From NCBI RefSeq assembly GCF_004027225.2, contig NC_044282.2, positions 75,526,287 to 75,590,286 of the forward strand: a DNA stretch of 64,000 nucleotides. The letters are read 5' to 3'. Shown piece after piece: positions 9,690 to 22,923 of this stretch. The stretch's first letter is position 1, and every line of letters starts with the position of its first letter. The notes beneath the pieces are model-generated. The model did not search any database. It was not told the DNA's origin and saw only the letters and a list, made by a program, of their open reading frames with translations. A program made the translations under genes and the position numbers. The DNA comes from Strigops habroptila (Eukaryota; Chordata; Aves; Psittaciformes; Psittacidae).

Positions 9690-9960
9690 GTTGAACAATC
9701 CCGCCGCCGTGACAGAAAACTGCTTCGGTTTTCTGCAGAACAGGCTTTGGGAGCTCGGAGGAGAAAATCATTCTTCAAAGCTCCATGTGCTGTCTGAGCC
9801 ACTTCGTTTAAGCATCTATTTCGGTTTGGTAAAGGCCACAGGTTGGGTAATTAACAATAACTTGGTTTCATTTGTCGAAAGCGATTTAGCTCTACAAAAT
9901 ATACCCTGCTGCAAGCCAGAAACCTCCGTAATTCCTCCTGGAGAGAGGAAAAAAGACAAA
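9690..9960. promoter_or_regulatory. Candidate regulatory block (TAATTA and SOX-like sites)
   Basis: Repeat-free sequence with GGTAATTAACAATAACTT (homeodomain core next to a SOX-type AACAAT) around 9848-9865. No coding exon is recognisable. Function is inferred from motif density only. Confidence 0.25.
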
Positions 9961-12900
9961 AATCCTGGAGTTTTAGGTTTGGGATTTTTTTCCTAAAGAC
10001 TATATTTTTGATCACAGATTTTGAATGGGAAAATGTTATCCTGAATCCTTAATACATTCTAATTCTTATGTAAAACATTGCTGATGTGAGGACTACGGAG
10101 ATTATTTGTAATTATTGCCATTGCTTAAATAAGCAGCGGTGGATACAAACTACCTTTCTTTTTACACACATCATCACGATTTTCTTCTCCCTTTCTGCCT
10201 GTAAAGCATCTCGGATCCCTTGTGAGTCACTGCGTGTGAATTTGAAACCTCTTTGTACGCCCTGAGAAGCGCACAGGCAGTGGGAGAGATTTTTAGCTAC
10301 AGTCTGAATCCTTCCATCTCCCACCAGCTATGGAGGTGCAGCCACCACCTTGCCTCACTGAGTATTGAAATAGTAAGAACATAAAGCAATACAAGAGGAG
10401 TATTGAAGGAGTGTCAACTCTGATGGCATGCAGAGGTCTCGCTGGAGGGAGCCTGTCAGGAGAAGCAGGCAGCGGGACCGGACTGCCTGTTCTGGCTGTG
10501 CCTCAAAGCAGGGGGTGAAGCCAAGCCTCTGCCTTGCAAAGGCTTAGTCCTGCTCCAAGACATCTGCCAGGCGTATGGAGGCAGCTGGCCCGCAGGAATG
10601 GCTTCATGGAACTCCGGGATCAGTGCTGAGATTCAGTTCAAATGGAAGGGGATGGACTGCCCCAGCTCCTCACTGCAGCAGTGCAGGTCCCTGAGGATAA
10701 AAGCCTTTACTTTGACCACTGGGAATGCTCACCCAGCACAGCGCTGAGAACCGACAGTCCTCGTGACACTGGTGGGAGCTGTAGGTGCTGTGGGAAACAA
10801 GCCCTGAGATGAGGTCCTGGTCTCCTGCTTGCCCCAAGCCCTCAGGACTCAGAAACAGCCTTTTCATTTGCTATGGTGAATATTTCATTGGTCCTACAGT
10901 GAAAGAGAAACATAAAAACCCCCTTCAAATATTTTCCTTTAGATTAAGGTCCTGCTTGATGCTAAGCCCATATGGAAGCCTTTGCCTGAGCATAAATCTT
11001 TGCATGATCAGCTTATTAGCTCATGCCCAACTTTGCAAACAAGCGCTGCACGTGCTTGCCGACAGAAGGGATGAAGGGCTGCTCAACCTATTCCTTTGTT
11101 TTCTTACTGGAATGGTTTTCTCATGACCATAATGAAGTGGGAAGGCCGCACGCTTGGCAAGGGAAAGGGATGTTAAGTTGTGCTGGTGGAAAAACACATC
11201 GTGTAGGCTGAAACAGCACCGGGTAGGCTTGTTGCATTTGGCACCATGTGCATGGAGCGGCTGCACGCTGGATGGTGCACATGTGGCCCCGGGATAGAAC
11301 AGGGAATCTCCTTGTGGAAAATATTTTGGATGAGATTTGGATATCTTTACTCACGCTTAATTCCAACGGGCTTTATGGCATGGATCCATCTGGCGCACCA
11401 CCCTCAGGCTCTCGGAGGTGGTTCTCCATCGGTTTGGGGCTGTATCTGCTCAACCATAGGGAGTCCTGGGGAAGGAATCTGGGGGGAGGGAAAAGAAGGG
11501 ATGAACATCAGGGTGACCAGAGCCAAAGATTTGGAATTAAAACAGGATAAATAACTGGTTAGGATCTTACAGAGGAATAACCTGCCATGCCTTTCAGACA
11601 GCAACAGGGTCTGTGAACATGAAGACAAGGTCTCACCTGAGGCTGGGCTCATCCTCCTGGATGCCAAAACCAGCCAGGACAGCTCCGGTGGGAAACCCTG
11701 ACCCTCATTTTGCCCGTCACTTGCTCCCCCAGCTGCAGAGACAGCTCTGGCAAAAGAAAGGAGCTTGCCTCGTGCATTTTGCTCCATGCCTGGCTTGGCG
11801 TTACGGGTGGTGAAGGATGTAACAGGTTAAACTTTATAGCATTGGGTTGTGAATAAAACGTGTCTCCTGCAGCTCTTTACAACCTGGTGCCACACTTCAT
11901 AGCTCTTAATGGGGGTACGAGGTTTGCGCTCGGCGTGTTGACCCAGCAAGTCAAGAGCTGTGCTTCACGGTGTTGTACCAAAGCATCTCACAGTGTTCAG
12001 AGCCATTTAGTGGCAGGTAAACTCTTTTCAGGGATCATTTCACAGCAGAAACTTGTAGCAATACGAAAACACGCAGAGGTAGCAAGGCAGGAGCGAGGTG
12101 AGCAGCAGAGAATGTTATAACCGTCATAAAGACTCCCACTAATCATCACAAAACTCTGTTTATTTCTCCTGTATGTGGCACAGGGGATATGAAGTGGGAT
12201 TTACAGCACTGTGAAGAGCTGCCTTGTCTGTTCTAGCCCCTGAAGCACCTCTCAAGGGACCGCTCCAGTGACTCTCCCTTTGCTTCTCATTCCTGCCTGC
12301 CCTTTGCTGGCAGCGTGCTCCTCGCACAAGGCCCTTAGAATTAAAGATGTGGGGGGAAAAATACCTTATATTCACTGCCCTGGACGCTAAGCAAACACTA
12401 ATGGCGGGCACTGTGAGCAGCAGCCTGCACTGCATGAAGACACAACCCTTCCTCCTCCAGTGGGTGCAGCAGGTAAATCCTGCAGTTCACCCCACAGAGC
12501 CAATGCACTCATGGTCATGTATTTGCTTAGTGCATCCCTAATTAAACACTGCCAGCTCCTGGAGCTGGTTTGCCAGGTTTTGCCCATACTCTCCCTCCCT
12601 TCCATTTGACCATAGCAACACACCATGACCTGAGTACAAAGCTCTTGGGGTAAGCAGGGCTTTTCTCAAGGCTTCATCTCAGCCAGAAGCAGCTCCAGCG
12701 CCAAAACGATGGTGTGGCCTGAGGGATGAGCTGCAGGTAATGGGAGGAAGGACTCTCAGCTCCTCCCATCCCCTTTGCTCCGAGGGACATGCTGCACATC
12801 GTGGTCCTTGGCCAAAGATGGGGTTGGTGGCACAACCTTGGTCCTTTTCATGTGCCATAGGAAAGAGGGGAAGCTTGAGACATGGTTGGTGATGATGCTT

Positions 12901-15040
12901 TGGACAAGACAGATGGAGCCTAATATTAGAACATGAGCCTGTATAAGGCACTTTCCCACCCTTCCTGGTGAAGCTAGGGGCTGATACTGGCTTTATGTCC
13001 TGCTCCCATAATAAAAGCATCCATAGATAGCGACTGGTGCTGCACTGCATCAGTACCTAACGGGATCATGCTAGGACATGGATTATTTTGGAAGCGCAGT
13101 GGTTGCTCAGTTCCCCTGGTCTCCCTGAATTCACAGGACTGGAAAAACCCAATGAAAATAACGCCCCCAAAAAAGCTAATTTAGACTTCAATGAAAACAA
13201 TTTATAGGGACATATTTCTCCAGTGGGAGAAAAAGTCCTTTAAGCAAAATGGGTCTTTTTTTGTTTTGCAGGAATGTTGGGTTGAGTAGAAATGGATTGA
13301 GATGCAAAAGACAGGCTTCTGGCTGTATTTCTTTGAAAGATAAGAGAAAATGGCTAGTCCTATGGATGGGAAAGTTTTCATTTCAGGGAAAAGGCAAAAC
13401 ATTCTGATCTCTCTGGTTTGGGTTTGAAGGGAGCTGCTCTGTTAGTCTGCTTTGAAAGAGGGGGAAAAAGCCCTCCTAGCTTTCTTCATCTCAGATTTTT
13501 CCTGTACAACAGGCACAACCCTCTGCAGTAAGCTCTTATAAAGAATATATTCGTGGCACTGGTCTGCAGCTGTGAGGGCAGATGGAGCAGGAGAGCTGCT
13601 GAATAACACGATGGTGTTTTCACAGCCACTTCTTCAAACCATTTCCAACCATGTCCTGAAGCCTCCCATCTCCTCCCAGCCCCTCCTTACCTCGGTGTCC
13701 ATCCCTGTAGGCAGAGCCCAGAGCTACCAGACTTGTTAGCACAGGCACATATTGGGCTATAGCTGACACAGATGTCATTTGAAATCAGATATTGTGTGAG
13801 AGTTGCTGCAGCGCGTCACACAAATGGTGCACAGCCCCCTCCACCTAGAAATGGGCATAAAAACACCTTTTCTTGCCCTGTCCTCTCCGAGAAAGCTCAA
13901 AAATAGCTGACTTTTTTTGCATAAGACACCACTGGGTTTAACGTACCTAAATTTGTCTGATCCTATGAGCATCAGCAGGCAGGGGGGAGCTGGGAGATGA
14001 AAACAGACCCAACCAGGAGCCAACGGGCGTTTGCAGTAGCTTCATCGTGCAGGAAGCCCGGCATCTTCCAGGGAGCCTGCATGGACCTGGAAGTTCCTTC
14101 CTCCTGTTGAACCTGTGCCCATGATATCAGCTCCTAAAGATTTTAAACAATAAATGAAACATGGTGTATGTTAGATGAATGCTGCTGCTGCTGCTTTCCG
14201 GTCGGTTTCCTGGAAAAGCAGTAGCAGGAAGGAGCAGAGAGTGTTGGAATGGGAACATCTGCATCTCTGGCTGCCATCAGTGGGATGGGGAGCATGGGCA
14301 GCAAACGAAAAGCGTGTTCTTTCTGGAATTCCTCGTCTAAATCAAACACTGCTCCTGTAGGGAAAGCGTGCAGGTTAGCTGAGTTATTGTGTGTTGTCAG
14401 ACGCGTGCAATGCCAGAAGCAACGGCAATATAGCCCTTTGCTGTTCCTGAATCTAACCTGAACAGCTCTGCTCTGCATGTGAGGATTTATTTGTGCAGTA
14501 TGTCTGGTACAGACCTTCTTTCCCTCCACACTCCCTCTGTCTTTATGCATTCCTCCTTCTCCAGAAAGAATTTGAGGGGTGGTAAACAGCGCCCCAGTCT
14601 CATCGAGACCAGCAGCCGCTGGCTTGGGATGGGCACAGCCAGCCCCAGTCCCCATGATGTGACCCAAGTGCCAAATCCTTCCCTCTCCTCCACACCCTGA
14701 GGTTCTCCTTTGGACCAGAATCAGGCAAGTCTGATCCTTGTGGAAGGCCAGGCCAGTAGTTTGAATAAAATGTGAATGAAACGATGTAAGAGGAAAATGG
14801 AAGTACAATTTGTAAAGGCTGCACACAAACAATGCTTCCTGCTATGAATTCAAAGACATCAATAGCTGAGTGCTCTCAGGGCACAGTATCTATTCTGTTT
14901 CCCATTTATATGCTAGAACTATGGTAGATGTCAGGAGAATTTAATACACATGATGCAGGCATATGAATAAGCTGGATCCTTTTCTGGGAACAAGTATTCA
15001 TAAGTCTCCATGTGGTTCCACATCTACAAAGACATGAGAT
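9961..15040. other. Unique sequence without recognised genes or repeats
   Basis: About 5 kb of intermediate GC content. No open frame resembles a known protein, and no CR1 fragment, tRNA or long tandem repeat was seen. A short CTG run (about 14180-14195) and scattered AT-rich patches are present. Confidence 0.55.
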
Positions 15041-15049
15041 CTGGACTCC

Positions 15050-15200
15050 ATTTCAGACAAGAAAAATCCCACTAAAGCCAATGGGGAATCTTTCTGTTCA
15101 CGTCAATGGATCTCAGAGCCCCGATTCAGGAATGCACTTAAAACACATGCTTAACTTTAAAGCCAGGCTTAAGTCTTACCGAAGGCCATTAGATGTAAGT
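15050..15200. repeat. Possible degenerate ancient interspersed repeat
   Basis: Phrases such as AAAGCCAATGGGG, GTCAATGGATCT, CCCCGATTCAGGAATGCAC and ACACATGCTTAACTTTAA resemble an old repeat seen widely in bird and turtle DNA. I cannot give it a family name. Assignment is from memory of the motif pattern and is weak. Confidence 0.3.
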
Positions 15201-15627
15201 GTATGCTTCTGCTGAAAGATGAGGAATTTAAACAAGCATTTATGTGCTTACCTGGGCTGGAGCTTGGCTCATGCTCACAGCAGAGAGAAGCTGAGGCTCA
15301 TAAAAGGAATATTACAGGAATAGCACACGTTGGAAGTTTTACTGGTCCAGGTTGTCGGCCTGTGTTATCCAGCCAACAAAGGGGAAAAGGCTCTTTCATA
15401 AAGGCAGGGCTCCCATTTCCCAGAATGTCTGGGGTAAACACCACCAGTTTGCATGGTCCCACACTCTAGCCAGCAGCCCAGCCAGTTTTAGGAGAGGTTG
15501 CTCTACTCTTCCTCTCCTGGCCAACATTTCTCCTTGTGAGTGAAACTCAGTGGGTGATTTCAATCACTGCCACCACGGGGAGAAAGGAATCTCTGTCTTC
15601 CCCCAAGAAGCACTCAGGTATCCAGTA

Positions 15628-15940
15628 AAGCTGGAGAGGAGCTTTGGACAAGGGCCTGGAGGAACAGGACAAGGGGAATGGCTTTAACCTGCCAGAGGGG
15701 AGATTGAGATGAGCTCTGAGGCAGAAGCTCTTCCCTGTGAGGGTGCTGAGGCGCTGGCACAGACTTTTCCCAGAGAAGCTGTGGCTGCCCCATCCCTGGC
15801 AGTGTTCAAGGCCAGGTTGGACACAGGGGCTTGGAGCAACCTGCTCTAGTGGAAGGTGTCCCTGCCCATGGCAGGGGTTGGAACTGGATGAGCTTTAAAG
15901 TCCCTTTCAACCCAAACCAGTCTGGGGTTCTATGATTCTA
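15628..15940 (+). mobile_element. CR1 LINE fragment, 3' end
   Basis: Dead 5'-truncated CR1 (non-LTR retrotransposon) copy in plus orientation. It runs from a GGAGCTTTGGACAAGGGCC segment through the TTCAAGGCCAGGTTGGACAC core to the terminal TTCTATGATTCTA tail at 15928-15940. It shares near-identical blocks with the other copies in this window. Confidence 0.92.
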
Positions 15941-16362
15941 TCTCAGGTTCACTCCTTGCCCATATAAACACACTGATTCCTCCCCAAAACCCTCCCTCTG
16001 AAGCAGCCTGGCTTTGCCTGGGCGGCCTGGAGGAAGCCCCAGCAGGTGCCACAGCTGCCCTGGGGTAATAGTCTGGACCAGGTTATTACCCCCCATGCAC
16101 ATGATGCATTTGAATGAGCACGTACAAGTCCTGCAGGAGCTCGATGTCTTTACATCCCCACTTGGGTACAAGCTGCTCTAGCCGGGATGCAGGGAAAAGG
16201 TGCCTTAACCCTGGCAAATAACATGGGCAGGTTAAAAAATGAGTCCCCAGCTGTGGGCTGCAGTGGGGTGGGACAGAGGGACTGGGAGAAGTGGAAATCA
16301 CCTTGTCTGCTCTTCTCTATTTATTTTCCACTCCCAAGCCCCCACCCTGGTTTTTAGCAACC

Positions 16363-16640
16363 CGCAGTGGAATGAGTGACCTGCTCCGGGCTCCAAGATT
16401 CAACATCTGCAGTGATTAATTCCCTCAGGATTAAGTTCCTCTGATTTAAACCAACAGATAATGGCTAATAAGGGGAAACATCCCTATCATAAACACTGCT
16501 TTGGCATTTACCATTTGAAATAATTTATATTCTCTGGTCTAGTGGGTTTGTATCTCCAGACTTAATGACTGTTTCTGTTTAATTTTCAGATGCTTAATTG
16601 CAGTAGAACACTTCAACACCATTAAATTAAAACAAGCTAC
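16363..16640. promoter_or_regulatory. Candidate regulatory block rich in homeodomain cores
   Basis: Repeat-free AT-rich block containing TGATTAATTC, GGATTAAG, GCTAATAAG, CTTAATGAC, TTTAATTTT, CTTAATTGC and ATTAAATTAA within about 250 bp. This density of TAAT cores, flanked by GC-richer DNA, is typical of developmental enhancers. No conservation test was possible. Confidence 0.35.
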
Positions 16641-17569
16641 CAGCTTTTCCTTGCCTACGCTGCTGGCCTGGCTCCAAGTGGCATTTAAAGCGATCTCAGA
16701 TGTTTTCTTCCTGCCACACAGGCTGCTTGCTTCCAAACAAAAAGCGTGTGGACGCGTCGGGTACCTACAGCCACTAACATGGGAGCACTCGAAACAACTT
16801 CTAGGCAGGAGGGCATTGGGATGAGGCTTGGTGGCCACAGCTGCTTTCCCTCATCTGGAGCAGGTCTGTGGTACCTGGTCATGCTGCTGGGTGAAGGGTT
16901 TGGGGGCACGGAAGGACCCCAAAATGGGAATAGAACCCAGAAAGGAGCCGTCAGCCCCCAGCCTCACAGACCCCCCTTCTCCAGCCCAACACAAGCTCTG
17001 CTGGGGCCGCACTGGAAAAGATTCTGTTAAGGGGCTTTATCTTGGGCAATTTCACATCTTGGAGCAAATTTTCCAATGTGGAAGTACTTTGGGTATCAGG
17101 TACCTATTAAAAATGAGTAAGAGGAAATGGAGTTCCTCTATAAGTTAATATTCTTTGGTAATGGATGTTTAGAGTTAGTATGTGTCTTTACAACATCATT
17201 CATAGGGGCATTGTTTGCTTCTGACAGTTTTGCTTTTAAGATGAATGTGCTTATGAAAACCTTGTGCACTGCTCCATGAGGCAAGCTCGGAATCCATCAG
17301 CAATACCATCACCATGACACAATGCTGGGAGAGCAAAGCAAATGACAAACAGAGTCGGGGGGTTTCAGAGACCAGTGTGTGTTGAAGAGAAATGATCTGA
17401 AGCAGAAGCTGGCCCCTCTCCAGCCACCCTTCCTGTTCTGCTGTTGGCACCACCCGAGAAGAGGGAGACAGTAAAAATACATGCGAGAGAGTGAAAGAAA
17501 ACAAAACTAATTGGGGGGGAGGGGGGAATAACTGAAACCTGCTCATGTTTGGGCTCTTTTTAGCAAACA

Positions 17570-17790
17570 AGCACATGGAAAATTCACATAAAGTTTAAAG
17601 AAAGCTTCAGCCAAATGCGCTTGTTAGACATAGAAAGAATTTCATTGGAGATCAGCGGAAACAATGCAATTAGAGGCGAGTTGCATTTAGCATTTTGGGA
17701 TTGAATCCAGTTGACGTGCATCCTCGTGAAAATTCAAACATCATGGAGCAGACCCCGAGCTACTCTCGACTGCTAACACTACATTGGGTT
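17570..17790. promoter_or_regulatory. Candidate regulatory block (SOX, CAATTAG and octamer-like sites)
   Basis: Repeat-free block with ACAATG (17661-17666) directly abutting CAATTAG (17667-17673) and a TTGCAT word shortly after, then TTGACGTGCA. No open frame of note. Enhancer role inferred. Confidence 0.3.
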
Positions 17791-18120
17791 TTGTGTTTCT
17801 CTCATGGGTGTTTTACTGTTTTCACCCCCAACCCTGATGAGAAGAGATGAAGAGGCTGGGTTAAGGGGTGCAAGGGATCTGAGAGCCTTGTAGGAGGTGT
17901 GAAACCATCACTGGTAGGTGATGGTGGGGCCCAGCCTGTCCTAGCAAGGGGCTATAGGATGAGGGGATGCCAACATGCTGCTCCATAGGCACATGCCCTT
18001 CCTGCATCCTCCCCAGATCATTAAGAAAATGGGGTGAAAATGGGTGACATCTGGTGGAAAAACGTTAAACATTGCTCTTACTTGGGCAAAGGTGGTGTCT
18101 GTGTTCTGGTCATCTGCAGG

Positions 18121-18372
18121 AATCATGGAATCCCAGACTGGTTTGGGTTGAAGGGACCTTAAAGCTCATCCAGTTCCAAGCCCCTGCCACAGGCAGGGAC
18201 ACCTTCCACTAGAGCAGGTTGCTCCAAGCCCCTTGAACACTGCCAGGGATGGGGCAGCCACAGCCTCTCTGGGAAAAGTCTGTGCCAGCGCCTCAGCACC
18301 CTCACAGGGAAGAGCTTCTGCCTCAGAGCTCATCTCAATCTCCCCTCTGGCAGGTTAAAGCCATTCTCCCTT
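18121..18372 (-). mobile_element. CR1 LINE fragment, 3' end
   Basis: Minus-oriented copy: the tail complement AATCATGGAATCCCAGACTG at 18121 leads into the GCAGGGACACCTTCCACTAG core and ends near the GCAGGTTAAAGCCATTC segment. Same subfamily as the copy at 15628. Confidence 0.92.
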
Positions 18373-19360
18373 GAAGGAAGGAGGGCACTGTCCATGTCCC
18401 AGACAACCAGCGGGCTTCATGAAAGCAGCAGCACCCTCCACTCACCCCTCTCAAGGATAAGAGACCAGAAAAAGCCTTAAAACAAGATTTGTGCCGGATT
18501 ACCTGATCCAGCACTGGAGGAATGTGAGAACAGCCTGGATTCAGCCTCACACTCCTGGTTTGATCGTTATCCTCAGAGGAGACGCAGCGCCTTGGTTTTC
18601 TATTACAGCTCCCTGAAAAAGAACAAGTCCAACTACTTTCATTCTCCTGTGTTCTTTCGCAGAATCACACACAAGCACAGGAGGTGCAGCCCAAGTCCTT
18701 GCAATGAATCTGCTTTCCCAATGAAACCTTGTGGCCTGTATTTAATAAAGCCTCTAAACCTTAAAAATTATTAATTTTCCTTGGAAAGCCCAATGGTTGA
18801 AATCACCTGGGGTCTCCTTCCCACCTCCTCAAGGAGCCTGAGTGGCTCTTTCAGCTTTCCAACGAAAGGGGACTGGCAGGGGACATCCATCCATCCATCC
18901 TTTTTGACCAGTATTGCTCATTGCCCACCCTCACGCTTTGACATCCACTGGCAAACACCAACAGCAACCTCAAAAATGTTAGTTTTCTACCAGTGAGGTG
19001 CAGGGACATGGGGAGATCCCAGGCTGTGCCCCTATCCCAAGGAAGGGGCTCCCCTGAGCAGCCATGAAGACGTGGAAAAAGGCCCCAGAACTGATCCGTG
19101 TTACTCTTTCTGTAGTAATTTTCATCAGACCAGGTTCAGACAGCAGCCTGACCATGGGAGCTCTCCCAGCTGTACTGGGGAGGCAGGTCCATGCCAAAGA
19201 CCTTGCATTGGTCAGCAAAAGAGGGAAGATGAGCAGAGACCCATCAGCCCAGGAAGGGTGAATGACTGCCCCTCGGTGATTTATCAAAGATAAATAAAAA
19301 AGACAGAAAGAACACAAGTCCAACAGGGAAAGCTCCCTTTCCACTGGCCCGTTTCATTTC

Positions 19361-19662
19361 TCATACAATCCCAGCCTGGTTTGTGTTGGAGGGAGCTTAA
19401 AGCTCCTCCAGCTCCAACCCCCTGCCACGGGCAGGGACACCTTCCACTAGAGCAGGTTGCTCCAAGCCCCTGTGTCCAACCTGGCCTTGAACACTGCCAG
19501 GGATGGGGCAGCCACAGCTTCTCTGGGAAAAGTCTGTGCCAGCGCCTCAGCACCCTCACAGGGAAGAGCTTCTGCCTCAGAGCTCATCTCAATCTCCCCT
19601 CTGGCAGGTTAAAGCCATTCCCCTTGGCCTGTCCCTACAGGCCCTTGTCCAAAGCCCTTTCT
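19361..19662 (-). mobile_element. CR1 LINE fragment, 3' end
   Basis: Minus-oriented copy starting with a degraded tail (TCATACAATCCCAGCCTGG). It extends through the full common core to CCTACAGGCCCTTGTCCAAA, slightly longer than the 18121 copy. Confidence 0.92.
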
Positions 19663-21863
19663 CCATGGTCAGCTGCTACCACCTTGCACAGCACAAACAC
19701 CAATGTCCCTTATTTAGGATGCTTGCATCTCAGAATACAACTTGGTGAATCCACAATGCCCATTTCCCTGTACCATTTTCCAGGGTGGATCAGCCGCATG
19801 AGGGCTCTGGTTTCTGCTCTTCATCAGCTGCTCCATCACTTCTCACCATCGTCACTTTTAGGGTGGATGTTTGCAAAGCTGGCCTGGCTCAGGAAGGAGG
19901 AGCACGATGAGATGGGAGCCACCACGTCCCCACCTCCAGCTTCTCCTGGAGAGTAACAGCAAGCAAATGCCTGTTTGGTAGGAAAGCGACTCCTGAACAG
20001 GATATCTTTCACCTCTTTGTGACTCCTTCCACAAATACATCATCCTTCAACACCTTTTTGTTGACAAAATCTCTGTCAATACAGCCTGAACTTCAGACTT
20101 GATACCATCTCTGTGTCAAGAGGAACCGGTTGCTCCAGAAGTGCTGCTGTAAGCAATGTCTGTGTGGAAACCCAGCCCCGATATTGGGGGTTACATGCAG
20201 TTTGCTTTGTGAAAGGGCATTTCTCATTGCAAATCATGCTGGGCTGCAGGGCAGCCAAGGTTCTCTGAAGCGGCAGCTGATGCTGAGCTGCTCCATGAGG
20301 GTATTTCTAACACAAAACACCTTTGAAGGAACATCATTCTTCCATGTAGCAAAGCATAGAGAATAAGCCCTTGGCTTTGAATCCTGCTGCTATGGAGGTG
20401 CTTTGCAGGGTCCCAGATGCTCAACTCACCACCAGCACCAGTAGCTTTCATTTCCCAAAGCAAAGCCAGCAGCAAGATCAAATGCAATCATGTAAAGAAG
20501 GAGGTAGGAGAAAGCTTACCCAGGGAAAAGCAGCCTTCAGTACGCCGAACACTGAAAAAACCAGTCTCTGATGTGCTGCTCGAGACCATTCTGGAACAAA
20601 AATACCTGTAACCTGCAGCACCTTCATTCCTTGGGCAGATTCCAGTAGTTTTAACGGAGCCACAACCCAAACCATACCTGCAGGAGGCCGGGAAAGACAT
20701 GGCTGGCCACAACTTTGTGCTTGCAGTGACCTCAGTGCCACATACCCATGGAGAAAGGTGTTTGCCCAGCAAAGCATGTTCCTGCTGGATCCCAGCCTAT
20801 TAGTCCAGTGGTTCAGGGGAATCCTCATTAACCACCCAGTGATCAGGCCAGAGTGGAATAGACATAACTGGGTGCCCAGAGCCAAGGCGGCCTTTTATGA
20901 AGTGGCAGACCACAGGTTTCCCATTAAGGTTTGTCCAGGAAGCATCCCCAAGGATGCTCCCATCCCACTCCCACCCTGCCTGCGTTTTGGCACAGGTAAT
21001 CTCAGAGGCAGACCACAGGGACCAGCTCACAGAGGCCGAGCACCACAGCAAACCCTCAGGGGATGGGAGCGGTGCCAAGGGAGAAGTCCACATGAGCAGG
21101 AAAAATGCTCTTCACTTCTTTAAACCCTCACTCACCCCAAAAAACCCTGTATTTACATTAAAGCTTTCTTTCTTTCTGGCAATGTTATCGGGTTTAAGGG
21201 GAAATGGAAGAGCGGAGATGAAGGAGGCATCTTTATCTGATCAGCCATCGCTTTTGGAAATGTTAAGGCCTGAAGTTTAGAAATGGAGATAAAGTTCAGC
21301 AGGGTTTCTTTGGCACAAATTAGAAACATCTCTGGGCTGTCAGCATTGACTCCCTCTCCATTAACCTCCTCCCCATTACCCCTTCCCATGGGCATTTCCA
21401 GAAAAGCCTTAAATTTTTAAAATAAGGGGAGGGAAAAGTATTTTTCCTCAAAACATCATTTCTCAGGTTAAAATAAGCTCGGGGCTGGGGTGGGGTTTTG
21501 GGGGCAGGGTCACTGGGATGGTCTCCGAGCCCGCTGCCCTCCGGAGCAGGTTGAGTTGATGGTCAGAACTGTCCAGAAAGTCTTCTGAACTGGGGAAACA
21601 ACCCCAAACCAGCCAGAAAGGAGGGAGAAGCGGGCTCAGGGCTCGCTCAGTCCCCGGCGGTGCCGGCGGCGGCTCCCTCTAGTGCCGCTGCCGGGAGGTG
21701 CCGGGCGAGCGCTGAGTACCGGGGATGCTCCGATTCGCATCTGGGAGCGGGGACGCTTTTTTGTTGGGGGGACGGTAAACAGAGCTCACCTCAAGATGCG
21801 AGCAGGAACAGTTGTTATTTCCTGCTGGTAAACCTGATGATAAAAAGACCGTTGCATTTGAAA
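19663..21863. other. Unique sequence, small CpG-rich patch, no gene seen
   Basis: No coding exon recognised. A short CpG-rich patch lies at about 21640-21780. The rest is of average composition without repeats I could identify. Confidence 0.5.
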
Positions 21864-22342
21864 AGGGACGTGGAGCTGTTGGAGCTAGTCCAGGGGAGGC
21901 GATGGAGCTGCTGCGAGGGCTGGAGCAGCTCTGCTCTGGAGCCAGGCTGAGAGAGCTGGGCTGGGGCAGCCTGGAGAAGAGAAGGCTCCTGAAGGGGAGA
22001 CCTTAGAGCAGCTCCAGTGCCTAAAGGGGCTCCAGGAAACCTGGAGAGGGGCTTTGCACAAGGGCCTGTAGGGCCAGGCCAAGGGGAATGGCTTTAACCT
22101 GCCAGAGGGGAGATTGAGATGAGCTCTGAGGCAGAAGCTCTTCCCTGTGAGGGTGCTGAGGCACTGGCACAAGGTACCCAGAGAAGCTGTGGCTGCCCCA
22201 TCCCTGGCAGTGTTCAAGGCCAGGTTGGACACAGGGGCTTGGAGCAACCTGCTCTAGTGGAAGGTGTCCCTGCCCATGGCAGGGGTTGGAACTGGATGAG
22301 TTTCAAGGTCTCTTCAACCCAAACCAGTCTATTATTCTATGA
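21864..22342 (+). mobile_element. CR1 LINE fragment, longer 3' copy
   Basis: Plus-oriented copy of about 480 bp. It begins at GGGACGTGGAGCTGTTGGAG, includes the GGAGAAGAGAAGGCTCCTGA segment and the common core, and ends at TATTCTATGAC. This is one of the two longest copies here. Confidence 0.93.
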
Positions 22343-22923
22343 CTGACCCATTTGCAAGCCAGTGCTGCAAGATCACCTGGACTAGAGCCTGCAGGGCAAC
22401 TCTTCCCGGTCCCCTCAAGAGGCCATGGGCAGCACATCTCTTGTCTGCCATGATCTGTGTCAATTCCAGGAAAGAGTTAAAAAGCATAGGAAGTGAGAGG
22501 TTCAAGCCTCAGGTTAAACACCCTATTATATACCTGTGTACCTGCCAACACACACAAGAGTGCTACACATCAAATATTTGCCCAGGGAATCTGATTTGGT
22601 TCATCTGCAACAAGGAACTGAAATAAGTAAGAGGAGATCATGTGTGCACCCAACATGAACCACAGCCAATGCCTGCACAAACTGATTTACTTCTGAAAGC
22701 CTCAAATCCAGCACCCAGCAAAAGCAAAAGAGGCTGCTGTACTCTGCTCCACGTGCACCCTCTTCAGTCCCAGCAGTGTTCCCTCCTAGGAAGGATTTTA
22801 CAGCCACTGAGACCATCACCTTGGAGCAAGGGATGGTGCCAGGGACTAAAACACAATCCCTCTAGACCATGGGCAGAATCAGAGAATGCCCCAGATCCTG
22901 TATCTCCTTCCCAGTGAGAATCA

